Shown piece by piece: positions 53,669 through 63,500 of a stretch of DNA of 64,000 nucleotides. The position numbers and the translations under genes were made by a program. Each line of letters begins with the position of its first letter. Within the stretch, counting starts at the first letter, position 1. Origin of the DNA: Rhodocyclaceae bacterium (GTDB taxonomy: Bacteria; Pseudomonadota; Gammaproteobacteria; Burkholderiales; Rhodocyclaceae). The notes beneath the pieces are model-generated. The model was not told the DNA's origin. It saw only the letters and a program-made list of their open reading frames with translations, and ran no database searches. The stretch spans positions 1-64,000 of the forward strand of contig JAGTRP010000002.1 of the NCBI GenBank assembly GCA_018261935.1, written 5' to 3'.

Positions 53669-55195
53669 GTGGCAGCCACGAAAATATTGCGGGACATCCT
53701 GGCGGAGGGCCAGGCAAGACCGGCCCATCGCCCCTGGCCCTGCGCCGCCGTCGGGGGCGAAGCCTGGGAGCAGGCGATCAGCCTGCTGCAGGAGGAACAG
53801 TGCACCCTGCTGGGCCTCTGGGGCGACCAGGGAATGGTGCATCTCGCCCTCCTGGACGCGGACGGCAAACCTGCAATCCTCAGCCATCCCTGCGAGGGCA
53901 ACCGCTATCCTTCGGTCGGATCGCGCCATGGGGCCGCCATCCGCCTCGAACGGGCGGTGCGGGAACTGTCCGGCTTCGAGCCCGAAGGCCTGCCGGATTG
54001 GCGGGACTGGCTGGACCACGGCACCTGGCCCCTGCAATGCCCCCTCGGGCCGGCGGAACCCGTTTCCGCCGCGCCCAAGACCTATCCCTTCCTGCCGGCC
54101 GAAGGCGAGAGCCTGCACCAGATTCCGGTGGGCCCCGTGCACGCCGGCATCATCGAGCCCGGCCACTTCCGTTTCACCGCCGGCGGCGAGACCATCGTCC
54201 GCCTCGAGGAGCGCCTCGGCTACACCCACAAGGGGATCGAATCCCTCATGGCGGGCGCGACCGTGGAGCGGGCGGCGGTCCTGGCCGGCCGGGCTTCCGG
54301 CGACAGCACGGTGGCCTATGCCCTGGCCTTTGCCCGCGCCGTGGAGGCGGCCCGGGGCGCGGAAGTCCCGGCCCGGGCCGTCTGGCTGCGGGCCCTCATG
54401 GCGGAGCTGGAAAGGCTGGCCAACCACCTGGGCGACATCGGCGCCATCTGCAACGATGCCGCCTTCGCCATGCTGCATGCGCAATTCGGGTTCCTCCGGG
54501 AGCAGGTGCTGCGGGTCGCCGACCGGTGCTTCGGCCACCGCCTCATGATGGACCGGGTCGTCCCCGGCGGCCTGCGGGACGACCTGCCGGAGGAAGGGCA
54601 GGGAGCGATCGGCGGCCTCGTGGCCGAGCTGGGCCGGCGCTTTCCCGAACTGGTCGAGCTGTACGAGAACACTGCGTCGCTGCAGGACCGCACCGTCGGC
54701 ACCGGCGTCCTGCCGGCCGGGCTGGCCCGGCGCTTCGGCGCCGGCGGCTACGTCGGCCGGGCTTCCGGGCGCGCCTTCGATGCCCGGCGCACCCCCGGTT
54801 ACCCGCCCTACGACGAGCTCCAGTTCGAAGTGCCGGTGCGGGAAGAGGGGGATGTGGATGCCCGCGTCTGGATCCGCATTAGGGAGGTGGAGCAAAGCCT
54901 GGCCATCGTCGGCCAGATACTGGAGCGGCTGCCCGCCGGCCCGGTGCATACGCCCCTGGCGGCCCCGGCCTTTGCCGAGGAGCGGGCCGGGGCCGCCCTG
55001 GTCGAAGGTTTCCGCGGGGATGTGCTGGCCTGGGTCAGGACCGGTGCCGACGGCGGCATCCTGCGCTGCCACCTGCGGGACCCTTCCTGGTTCCAGTGGC
55101 CCCTGCTCGAAGCCGCGGTCGAGGGCAACATCGTCGCGGACTTCCCCCTCTGCAACAAGTCCTTCAACTGCTCCTATTCGGGGCACGATCTCTGA
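53669..55195 (+). CDS. hyfG: HyfG-like large subunit lacking the NiFe cysteines (Ehr type)
   Basis: 508 residues from GTG at 53669. N-terminal part like NuoC; from about residue 140 it is like NuoD/HycE (GPVHAGIIEPGHFRF, RLGYTHKGIESLM, LERLANHLGDIGAICNDAAF). Real hydrogenases have a CxxC pair in each of two motifs. Here the first motif reads GRASGDSTVAYALAF, with Ser210 and Ser213 in place of both Cys. The C-terminus ends DFPLCNKSFNCSYSGHDL, with Cys495 and Cys501 but no DPCxxC. Without these ligands a NiFe centre cannot form, which fits Ehr complexes. No C-terminal processing extension is seen. Cytoplasmic side of the membrane. Confidence 0.9.
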   Translation: MAATKILRDILAEGQARPAHRPWPCAAVGGEAWEQAISLLQEEQCTLLGLWGDQGMVHLALLDADGKPAILSHPCEGNRYPSVGSRHGAAIRLERAVRELSGFEPEGLPDWRDWLDHGTWPLQCPLGPAEPVSAAPKTYPFLPAEGESLHQIPVGPVHAGIIEPGHFRFTAGGETIVRLEERLGYTHKGIESLMAGATVERAAVLAGRASGDSTVAYALAFARAVEAARGAEVPARAVWLRALMAELERLANHLGDIGAICNDAAFAMLHAQFGFLREQVLRVADRCFGHRLMMDRVVPGGLRDDLPEEGQGAIGGLVAELGRRFPELVELYENTASLQDRTVGTGVLPAGLARRFGAGGYVGRASGRAFDARRTPGYPPYDELQFEVPVREEGDVDARVWIRIREVEQSLAIVGQILERLPAGPVHTPLAAPAFAEERAGAALVEGFRGDVLAWVRTGADGGILRCHLRDPSWFQWPLLEAAVEGNIVADFPLCNKSFNCSYSGHDL

Positions 55196-55205
55196 GGCGG
55201 CCACC

Positions 55206-55751
55206 ATGCGCAGGATGCTGTTCAAGAGCCTGGTTTACGGCCCTCTGACCGAGGCGGCGCCGCCCCGGTCAGAGGCTGCGGTGGCCGAATTGGCGGCCCG
55301 GGTGGACCAGGCCGCCCGGGCGCGCCTGGGGCGGACCCTGGCCATCCGGGAGGTGGATGCGGGCTCGTGCAATGCCTGCGAACTCGAGATTCACGCCCTC
55401 AACAACGTCCTCTACGACCTGGAGCGCTTCGGCATCCGGTTCGTCGCCTCGCCCCGCCACGCCGACGTGCTCCTGGTGACCGGGCCGGTCACTACCAACC
55501 TGCGCCAGGCCCTGGAACGCACCTACCAGGCGACGCCGGACCCCAAGTGGGTGGTGGCGGTGGGCGACTGCGCCCGGGACGGCGGCGTTTTTGCCGGCAG
55601 CTATGCCTGCGTTGGGGGTGTCTCGGCGGCTCTTCCGGTGGATCTGCACATTTCCGGCTGCCCGCCCACACCGCTGGCGTTGCTGCAAGGCCTGCTGGCG
55701 CTGCTGGAATCCGTCGAATCGCCGTCCGGCGGCAAAAAAGTCAGGGACTAG
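55206..55751 (+). CDS. hyfI: HyfI-like small subunit with [4Fe-4S] site (NuoB type)
   Basis: 181 residues, homologous to NuoB/HycG. The cysteines for the N2-type cluster are all present: GSCNACELE (C-x2-C, about residues 54 and 57), AVGDCARDGG and ISGCPPTPLALLQG. So electron transfer to the site at the large-subunit interface is likely retained although the NiFe centre is not. ATG at 55206 is 10 bases after hyfG. Its 3' end overlaps the convergent transferase gene by 11 bases. Last gene of the operon; no hyfH- or hyfA-like ferredoxin gene follows. Confidence 0.92.
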   Translation: MRRMLFKSLVYGPLTEAAPPRSEAAVAELAARVDQAARARLGRTLAIREVDAGSCNACELEIHALNNVLYDLERFGIRFVASPRHADVLLVTGPVTTNLRQALERTYQATPDPKWVVAVGDCARDGGVFAGSYACVGGVSAALPVDLHISGCPPTPLALLQGLLALLESVESPSGGKKVRD

Positions 55752-56436
55752 GCCGCTGCCCGCCGAAGAGGATGCGGCGGGCCTCCTCGTCGAAGGGCTG
55801 GGGCCGGGGATTGATCTCCTCCGCCCGGGCATAGGCCCGCTGCACGGCAGGGCGAGCGGCCATGGCGGCGAGCCAGCGCTGCACATGGGGAAAATCTTCA
55901 ATCCGCTGGCCCTGCTTTCCCCAGGGGACGACCCAGGGGTAGATGGCCATGTCGGCGATGGAGTAGGCGCCGGCCACGAATTCCCGGTCCGCCAGGCGGC
56001 GGTCGAGAACGCCGTAGAGCCTGGCCGTTTCCCGGACGTAGCGTTCGATGGCGTAGGGAATGGGTTCCGGCGCGTACTGGGCGAAATGGTGGTTCTGGCC
56101 CGCCATGGGTCCCAGGCCCGCCACTTGCCAGAATAGCCACTGCATGACCTCGATGCGGCCCCGTACATCCGCGGGCAGGAAGCGCCCGGTCTTTTCGGCC
56201 AGGTACTGGAGGATGGCGCCCGATTCGAAAATGCTGATCGGCGCCCCGCCGTCGGCCGGAGCATGGTCCACGATGGCCGGAATCCGGTTGTTGGGGGAAA
56301 TGCGCAGGAAATCCGGGGCGAACTGCTCGCCCTTGCCGATATTCACCGGGACGATCCGATAGGGCACGGCGGCTTCTTCCAGGAAGAGGGTGATCTTGTG
56401 GCCGTTGGGGGTGGTCCAGTAATGGAGGTCGATCAT
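55741..56436 (-). CDS. glutathione S-transferase family protein
   Basis: 231 residues from ATG at 56436. The thioredoxin-like N-terminal domain reads MIDLHYWTTPNGHKITLFLE, with Asn/Thr near the usual glutathione site and the cis-Pro/ESGAILQYLA pattern. The helical C-terminal domain has YSIADMAIYPWVVPW. It resembles YghU/YfcG-type proteins that act on disulfides. A longer open frame upstream is out of family and is not used. Convergent with hyfI, sharing 11 bases at the 3' ends. Confidence 0.92.
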   Translation of the reverse strand: MIDLHYWTTPNGHKITLFLEEAAVPYRIVPVNIGKGEQFAPDFLRISPNNRIPAIVDHAPADGGAPISIFESGAILQYLAEKTGRFLPADVRGRIEVMQWLFWQVAGLGPMAGQNHHFAQYAPEPIPYAIERYVRETARLYGVLDRRLADREFVAGAYSIADMAIYPWVVPWGKQGQRIEDFPHVQRWLAAMAARPAVQRAYARAEEINPRPQPFDEEARRILFGGQRPSP

Positions 56437-56605
56437 GGGAGCTCGCTGGGAGGGGAAATGTCTTCTCTCTGACAGCTTGGAGAACCAAGCGTTGTTCCGC
56501 CGCTCGAAGCGGAGACCCGCCCATAACCGACAAGAAGATGCCCCTCCCGAAACCCTTCGCCCGGCCCATGGCCGGCTCCTTCCGTGCCTTCCGGCGGTTG
56601 CGCCC

Positions 56606-58759
56606 ATGGCGTACCAGCTGACGGCGTGGCCGGGGCGCCCGTACCCCCTCGGGGCCACCTGGGACGGCCAGGGGGTAAATTTCGCCCTGTTCTCGGAACA
56701 TGGGGAACAGGTCGATCTCTGCCTCTTCGATCCGAAGGGCCGCCGCGAGATCCAGCGCCTCCGGCTCCCCGAGCGGACCGACCACGTCTGGCACGGCTAC
56801 CTGCCGGAGGCCCGTCCCGGCCTGCTCTACGGCTATCGGGTCCATGGCCCCTACGACCCGGGGGCGGGCCACCGCTTCAATCCCCAGAAGCTCCTCCTCG
56901 ATCCCTACGCCCGGGACATCGTCGGCACCCTGCAATGGCGGGATGCCCATTTCGGCTACCGCCTGGGCGGCCCCCGGGAAGATCTCGCCATGGATCAGCG
57001 GGACAGCGCCTTCGGCATGCCCAAGTGCCGGGTCGTGGACGAAGCCTTCACCTGGGGCGACGACCAGCCGCCGGCAACCCCCTGGAGCGATACCCTCATC
57101 TACGAACTCCATGTGGACAGCTTCACCCGCCTGCACCCCGGGGTGCCCCAGGCCCTGCGGGGCAAGTACGCCGCCCTGGCCACGGCGCCGGTGATCGACC
57201 ACCTGCTGCGGGTCGGCGTGACGGCGGTGGAGCTGCTGCCGGTCCATGCCCACATCGACGGCCGCTACCTCCTCGACAAGGGGCTGTGCAACTACTGGGG
57301 CTACAGCTCCATCGGCTACTTCGCCCCGGATGGCCGCTACTGCGCCAGCGGCACCATCAACGAATTCAAGAGCATGGTGAAGAGCCTGCACTCGGCCGGC
57401 ATCGAAGTGATCCTCGACGTGGTGTACAACCACACCGCCGAGGGCAGCCACCTCGGCCCGACCCTGTGCTTCCGGGGCATCGACAACGCCGCCTACTACC
57501 GCCTGGCCCCGGAGGACCCGCGCTACTACATGGACTACACGGGCTGCGGCAACACCCTCAACGTCCAGCATCCGCGGGTGCTGCAGCTGGTCGCCGACAG
57601 CCTGCGCTACTGGGTGGAGGAAATGCACGTGGACGGCTTCCGCTTCGACCTCGCCTCGGCCCTGGCCCGGGAGGCCAATGGGGTGGACCGCTCGGGGGGA
57701 TTCCTGGACGTCATCCAGCAGGACCCCGTCCTCTCCCGGGTCAAGCTCATCGCCGAGCCCTGGGACCTCGGGGAAGGGGGCTACCAGGTGGGCAATTTCC
57801 CCGCCGGCTGGTCGGAGTGGAACGACCGCTATCGGGACACCGTCCGCTCCTACTGGAAGGGGGACGATGGGCAGATCGCTGAGATCGCCTTCCGCATCGC
57901 CGGCTCCAGCGACCTCTTCGCCGCCGACGGCCGCCGGCCCACCGCCAGCATCAATTTCGTCACCGTCCACGACGGCTTCACCCTGGAAGACCTGGTGAGC
58001 TACAACGACAAGCACAACGAGGCCAACCAGGAGGACAACCGGGACGGCCCGAACAACAACCTGTCCTGGAACTGCGGCGCCGAGGGGCCTACCGGCGATC
58101 CCGCCATCCTGGCCCTGCGCCGGCGCCAGAAGCGCAACCTGATGGCGACCCTGCTCCTTTCCCAGGGGGTGCCGATGCTGCTGGCCGCCGACCCCATGGG
58201 CCACAGCCAGGGCGGCAACAACAATGCCTACTGCCAGGAGAACCGGATCAACTGGATCGACTGGGACCTCTCGCCGGCCCAGGAGGCATTCTTCGACTTC
58301 GTCGCCCGCCTGGTGCGGCTGCGCAAGGAACACCCGGTGTTCCGCCGCTGCAACTTCTTCCAGGGGCGCCCGATCAAGGGCGGCCCGGTCAAGGACATCG
58401 TCTGGCTGAAGCCCGACAACACCGAATTCAGCGCCGAGGACTGGAACCATTACCCCGCCCTCTGCTTCGGCTTCTTCCTCGCCGGTAGCGGCCTCACCCA
58501 GCGGGACCGGCGGGGACGCCGTCTCCGGGACGGCAATTTCCTCCTCCTCTTCAACGCCCACTACAAGCCCCAGTCCTTCGTGCTGCCGGGCTGCGGCAAC
58601 CGGCGGGCCTGGGAGCCGGTGCTGGATACCGCCTGGGAGAAGCCGGTGCCGTCCCCGTCCCGTCTCGCCGGCGGCGCCGCCTACCCCCTGGAGGAGCGCA
58701 GCATGGCGGTGCTTCAGCTCGTCCGCGACCATGGCGCCGGAGGGAGGAAAGCGCCATGA
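56606..58759 (+). CDS. glgX: glycogen debranching enzyme GlgX/TreX
   Basis: GlgX removes short alpha-1,6 branches of glycogen and frees linear maltooligosaccharides. 717 residues from ATG at 56606: a CBM48 N-terminal domain (ATWDGQGVNFALFSEHGEQV) and a GH13 barrel with EVILDVVYNHTAEG (region I), HVDGFRFDLASALA (II, nucleophile Asp), KLIAEPWDLGEGGY (III, acid Glu) and FVTVHDGFTLEDL (IV). First gene of a glgX-treZ-malQ/treY operon, where its products feed trehalose synthesis. Ends in ATGA overlapping treZ. No strong ribosome site before the chosen ATG. Confidence 0.95.
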   Translation: MAYQLTAWPGRPYPLGATWDGQGVNFALFSEHGEQVDLCLFDPKGRREIQRLRLPERTDHVWHGYLPEARPGLLYGYRVHGPYDPGAGHRFNPQKLLLDPYARDIVGTLQWRDAHFGYRLGGPREDLAMDQRDSAFGMPKCRVVDEAFTWGDDQPPATPWSDTLIYELHVDSFTRLHPGVPQALRGKYAALATAPVIDHLLRVGVTAVELLPVHAHIDGRYLLDKGLCNYWGYSSIGYFAPDGRYCASGTINEFKSMVKSLHSAGIEVILDVVYNHTAEGSHLGPTLCFRGIDNAAYYRLAPEDPRYYMDYTGCGNTLNVQHPRVLQLVADSLRYWVEEMHVDGFRFDLASALAREANGVDRSGGFLDVIQQDPVLSRVKLIAEPWDLGEGGYQVGNFPAGWSEWNDRYRDTVRSYWKGDDGQIAEIAFRIAGSSDLFAADGRRPTASINFVTVHDGFTLEDLVSYNDKHNEANQEDNRDGPNNNLSWNCGAEGPTGDPAILALRRRQKRNLMATLLLSQGVPMLLAADPMGHSQGGNNNAYCQENRINWIDWDLSPAQEAFFDFVARLVRLRKEHPVFRRCNFFQGRPIKGGPVKDIVWLKPDNTEFSAEDWNHYPALCFGFFLAGSGLTQRDRRGRRLRDGNFLLLFNAHYKPQSFVLPGCGNRRAWEPVLDTAWEKPVPSPSRLAGGAAYPLEERSMAVLQLVRDHGAGGRKAP

Positions 58760-60588
58760 AGCGCCGGCACCGGATGCCCTTCGGCGCCGAGACCCAGGGC
58801 GAGGCCGGCGTCCGCTTCCGGCTGTGGGCGCCCTCCGCCGGGCGGGTGGATCTGCTGCTGGAAAATGGGGAAGTGCCTATGGAACCCCTGGCCGGGGGCT
58901 GGTTCGGCGCCCAGGTGGCCACCGCCCGCCCGGGCAGCCGCTACCGGTTCCGGGCCGACGGCGGCCCGCCCATGCCGGACCCCGCCTCCCGCTGCAATCC
59001 CGATGACGTCGGCGGGGCCAGCGCAGTCATCGACCCGGAAGCCTTCGACTGGCGGGATGGCGGCTGGCGCGGGAGCCCCTGGGAGGAGGCGGCGATCTAC
59101 GAGCTCCATGTCGGCACCTTCACGCCGACGGGCACCTTCGCCGGCGCCGCCGAGCACCTCGACTACCTGGCATCCCTGGGGGTGACCGCCATCGAACTGA
59201 TGCCGGTGGCGGATTTTCCCGGCCGCCGCAGCTGGGGCTACGACGGTGTCCTGCCCTTCGCCCCCGACAGCGCCTACGGGCGGCCCGAGGATCTCAAGGA
59301 ACTGGTCCAGCGGGCCCACGAAAAGGGCCTGATGGTGCTGCTGGATGTGGTCTATAACCATTTCGGTCCCGAGGGCAACTCTCTCCACGCCTACGCCGCC
59401 CCCTTCTTCACCGAGCGCCACAAAACCCCCTGGGGACCCGCCATCGATTTCGAGGGCCCCGGGAGCCGGCCGGTGCGGGATTTCTTCCTCCACAACGCCC
59501 TGTACTGGATCGAGGAATACCACCTGGATGGCCTGCGCCTCGATGCGGTCCATGCCATGGTCGACGCCTCGGCGCCGGACATCATCGAGGAAATCGCCGC
59601 CGCGCTGCGCCGCGCCGACCCCGGGCGGCCTATCCACCTGGTGCTGGAGAACGACCGCAACCAGGCCCGCTACCTGGAGCGCGACCGGGAAGGCAGGGCG
59701 GTGCGGGCCACGGCCCAGTGGAACGACGATTTCCACCACGCCTTCCATGTTCTCCTCACCGGCGAGACCGACGGCTATTACGCCGACTACGCCGGCGATC
59801 CCATCGCCCACCTGGGGCGCTGCCTGACCGAGGGCTTTTCCTTCCAGGGCCAGCCTTCCGCCTACCGGGGCTGGAAAAGGCGGGGTGAGCGGAGCGACCA
59901 GCTGCCGCCGGGGGCCTTCGTCGATTTCCTGCAGACCCACGACCAGGTGGGCAACCGGGCCTTCGGGGAGCGGCTTTGCCAGCTGGCGCAGCCGGAGGCC
60001 CTGGCGGCGGCAGCCGCCGTCCTGCTCCTGGCCCCCTCGCCGCCGCTGCTCTTCATGGGGGAGGAATTTGCCGCCGATCGGCCCTTCCTCTTCTTCTGCG
60101 ATTTCGGTGGCGACTTGGCCGCCGCCGTCACCCAGGGGCGCCGGGGCGAATTCGCCGCCTTCGGCCGCTTCGCCGATCCCGCCGTCCGCGCCCGCATCCC
60201 CGATCCCAATGCCGAGTCCACCTTCCGGGCCAGCGTCCTCGACTGGGATATCCTGGCGGAGCCGCCCCATGCCCGCTGCCTGGCCCTTTACCGCGAGCTG
60301 CTGGCCCTGCGCCGGGAGTGGATCGTGCCGCGCCTGGCCGGCATGGGAGGCGGGCAGGGGCGCTTCCGGGTGGTCGGGGCGATGGCCCTGGCCGTTTCCT
60401 GGCGCCTGGGGGACGGCAGCCGCCTGGCCCTCCTGGCCAACCTGGGGGCGCAGCCTGCCGGGGAGGTGGCAGTGCCTTCCGGCCAAATCCTCTACCGCAG
60501 CGACAACTTCCAGGCCACGGACTTCCAGGCCGGACGGCTGCCGCCCTGGTCGGCGGCCTGGCTCCTCGCCCCGACCGAAGCACCCTGA
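58756..60588 (+). CDS. treZ: maltooligosyl trehalose trehalohydrolase
   Basis: TreZ cuts trehalose off maltooligosyl trehalose made by TreY. 610 residues: N-terminal CBM48-like domain (VRFRLWAPSAGRVDLLLE), GH13 barrel with RRSWGYDGVLPFAPDSAYG, VLLDVVYNHFGPEGNSLH, LDGLRLDAVHAM, HLVLENDRNQARYL and FLQTHDQVGNRAFGER. All catalytic regions intact. Overlaps glgX (ATGA) and the malQ-treY fusion (TGATG), so the three are coupled. Confidence 0.96.
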   Translation: MKRRHRMPFGAETQGEAGVRFRLWAPSAGRVDLLLENGEVPMEPLAGGWFGAQVATARPGSRYRFRADGGPPMPDPASRCNPDDVGGASAVIDPEAFDWRDGGWRGSPWEEAAIYELHVGTFTPTGTFAGAAEHLDYLASLGVTAIELMPVADFPGRRSWGYDGVLPFAPDSAYGRPEDLKELVQRAHEKGLMVLLDVVYNHFGPEGNSLHAYAAPFFTERHKTPWGPAIDFEGPGSRPVRDFFLHNALYWIEEYHLDGLRLDAVHAMVDASAPDIIEEIAAALRRADPGRPIHLVLENDRNQARYLERDREGRAVRATAQWNDDFHHAFHVLLTGETDGYYADYAGDPIAHLGRCLTEGFSFQGQPSAYRGWKRRGERSDQLPPGAFVDFLQTHDQVGNRAFGERLCQLAQPEALAAAAAVLLLAPSPPLLFMGEEFAADRPFLFFCDFGGDLAAAVTQGRRGEFAAFGRFADPAVRARIPDPNAESTFRASVLDWDILAEPPHARCLALYRELLALRREWIVPRLAGMGGGQGRFRVVGAMALAVSWRLGDGSRLALLANLGAQPAGEVAVPSGQILYRSDNFQATDFQAGRLPPWSAAWLLAPTEAP

Positions 60589-63500
60589 TGGACCGCGCCG
60601 AAGCCCTGCGCCGCCTGGCCGTCCTCCACGGCATCGAAAGGGTTTATCGGGACAACGCGGGGGAGGAGCACGAGACCGCTGCCGACACCTGCCAAAAGCT
60701 CCTGGCGGCCATGGGCGTACCGTTGGCCGAAGACCTTGACGGGCAGGTCGCGGCCGACGAGGACCGCCCCTGGCGCCGCCTCCTGCCGCCGGTGGCCGTG
60801 GTGCGCTGCCAGTCCGGCCCAGCGCCGGTGGACCTGACCCTGCCGGCGGGGCGGATGGGGGATGCCTGGCGCTGGATCCTTTGCCGGGAAGACGGCAGCC
60901 GGGAGGAGGGCGTCTTCCATCCCGCCGACCTGGAATCACGGGGGCGGCGGTCGGTGGACGGCACCGACCGGGTCCGCCTGCGCCTGCCGCTGCCCCTGGG
61001 GGAGGCCCTGGGCTACCACCGCCTGGAGGTAGCCCCCGCCGACCCGGGGGCCGGGGAGGGCGAAACCATGCCCCTGATCGCCGTTCCCGCCGCCGCTTAT
61101 CTACCCGGGGCGCCGGAGGGCGAGCCCCGTCTCTGGGGCCTGGCGGTGCAGCTTTACGGCCTGCGTTCCCATCGCAACTGGGGCATCGGCGATTTCGGCG
61201 ACCTCGGCCGCCTCGCCGACATCTGCGCCGAGGCCGGCGCCGGCTTCGTCGGCCTCAATCCCCTCCACGCCCTGTTCGCCGCCGACCCGGATCACTGCAG
61301 CCCCTACAGCCCCAACAGCCGGCTTTTCCTCAACCTCCTCTACATCGACGTCGAGGCGGTGGCCGACGTGCAGGAAGGCGAGGCCGCCGGCGCGCTGCTG
61401 GCCGACCCCGGCTTCCAGGCCCGCCTGCACCGCCTGCGCTCCGCCGACCAGGTGGATTACCGGGAGGCGGCGGCAGCGAAACTGGAGATGCTGCGCCTGG
61501 CCTTCGCCCATTTCCGTCAGTGCCACCTCGGCCGGGACACCGAGCGGGCCAAGGCCTGGCGCCGCTTCCGGGAAGAGGGAGGCGAGGCCCTCGCCCGTTT
61601 CGCCCTCTTCGAGGCTCTCCACGGCCACTGGCGCCGCGAGGATCCCTCGGTGGGGGGCTGGCCGGCCTGGCCCCCTGCCTACCGCTCCCCCGATGCCGCC
61701 GAAGTGGGTGCCTTCGCCGCGGCCCATGGCGAGGACATCGAGTTCGCCATCTACCTGCAATGGCTGGCAGACGGGCAGCTGGCCGGGGCCGCTGCCCAGG
61801 CCCGCGGCCGGGGCCTGGGGCTCGGGCTCTACCGGGACCTGGCCCTGGGGGCCGACGGCGGTGGCGCCGAGGCCTGGGCGTGGCAGGGCGTCTATGCCCA
61901 GGGCGCCCACATCGGCGCCCCACCGGACGCCTTCAACCGCCGCGGCCAGGACTGGGGCCTGCCGCCCCCCATCCCGGAGCGCCTGCGGGAGGCCGCCTAC
62001 CGGCCCTTCATCGCCATGCTGCGGGCCAACATGCGCCATGCCGGCGCCCTGCGCGTCGACCATGTCATGGGGCTCTCCCGGCTCTTCTGGGTGCCGGCGG
62101 GGAGTCCGCCGACGGAGGGCGCCTATGTCCGCTACCCCCTCGAAGAACTCATGGGCATCGTCGCCCTGGAAAGCGTGCGCAACCGGTGCCTCGTCATCGG
62201 CGAGGACCTCGGCACGGTGCCCGGGGATTTGCGGGAAAAACTCGCTGCCGGCGCCATCCTCTCCTGTCGCACCCTCTATTTCGAGCGCGAGGCGGACGGC
62301 GGCTTGAAGCCCGCCAGCGCCTATCCCCGACTCGCCCTGGCCACCGTCACCACCCACGACCTGCCCACCCTGGCCGGGTTCTGGCAGGGCTGGGACATCG
62401 AGGAGCAGGGCCGGCTCGGCCTCTTTCCCTCTGCCACCCAGCAGGAGGAGGCGGTGCTGGCGCGATCCCAGGACCGGGCCCGGCTCCTCATCGCCCTGCA
62501 GCGGGAGTCCCTGCTGCCGGAAGGCGTCGGCGCCGACCCGGTGGCGGTCCCCGCCATCACCGGCGAACTCGCCGCCGCCGTCCATGCCTGGCTGGCCCGC
62601 ACCCCGGCAATGCTGGTGGGGGTGCAGGCGGAGGATATCCTCGGCGTCGTCGAACAGCCCAACCTGCCCGGAGCCGGGGAAACCTATCCCAACTGGCGGC
62701 GCCGCCTGCCGGTGGCCCTGGAGGACTGGCCGGGGGACGAGGGGCTGGCCCGGGTGGCGGCCGTCCTGCGCCGGGAGCGGGGGAGCGGCACCGCCGCCGC
62801 CGGCGAGGGGAACGGCCAGCCCCGGCGGTTGGTGATCCCCCATGCCACCTACCGGCTGCAGTTCAACCGGGATTTCACCCTGGCCCAGGCCACCGAGCTG
62901 GTGCCCTACCTGGCGGAACTGGGCGTCAGCCACTGCTACGCCTCCTCCTACCTCAAGGCCCGCCCCGGCAGCAGCCACGGCTACGACATCGTGGACCACA
63001 ACGCCTTCAATCCCGAGATCGGCTCGGTAGAGGATTTCCAGGCCTTCGCCGACGCCCTGGCCGGGCAGGGCATGGGCCAGATCCTGGACATCGTGCCCAA
63101 CCACATGGGGGTCATGGGGGCGGACAACGCCTGGTGGCTCGACGTGCTGGAAAACGGCGAGGCGTCGGCCTTCGCCGGATTTTTCGACATCGACTGGCAG
63201 CCCCCGAACCCCCAGCTCTGCTGCAAGGTGCTGCTGCCGCTCCTCGGCGACCATTACGGCACGGTCCTCGACCGGGGCGAGCTGGTGCTGCGCTTCGACG
63301 CCGGGCAGGGGGAGTTCAGCCTTTTCTACTACCAGCACCGCCTGCCCATCGACCCCACCGACTATCCCCGCATCGTCGGCCACGGCTTCGAAGCCCTGGT
63401 GGCGGTGATGGCGGACGATCCGCGCCTGGCCGAGCTGCAGAGCCTGCTCACCGCCTTCGGCCATCTGCCGGGCCGCAGCGACGCCTCCCCCGAGGCCGTC

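Noticed and set aside
51725-55225. Minus-strand open frame of 1166 residues
   Set aside because: Antisense to the hyf-like operon, whose frames show clear protein families; the antisense protein has no recognisable domain and is rich in Gly, Glu, Gln and His.
48590-55751. Functional hydrogenase 4 / formate hydrogenlyase
   Set aside because: The NiFe cysteines are missing and no formate dehydrogenase or maturation genes are present.
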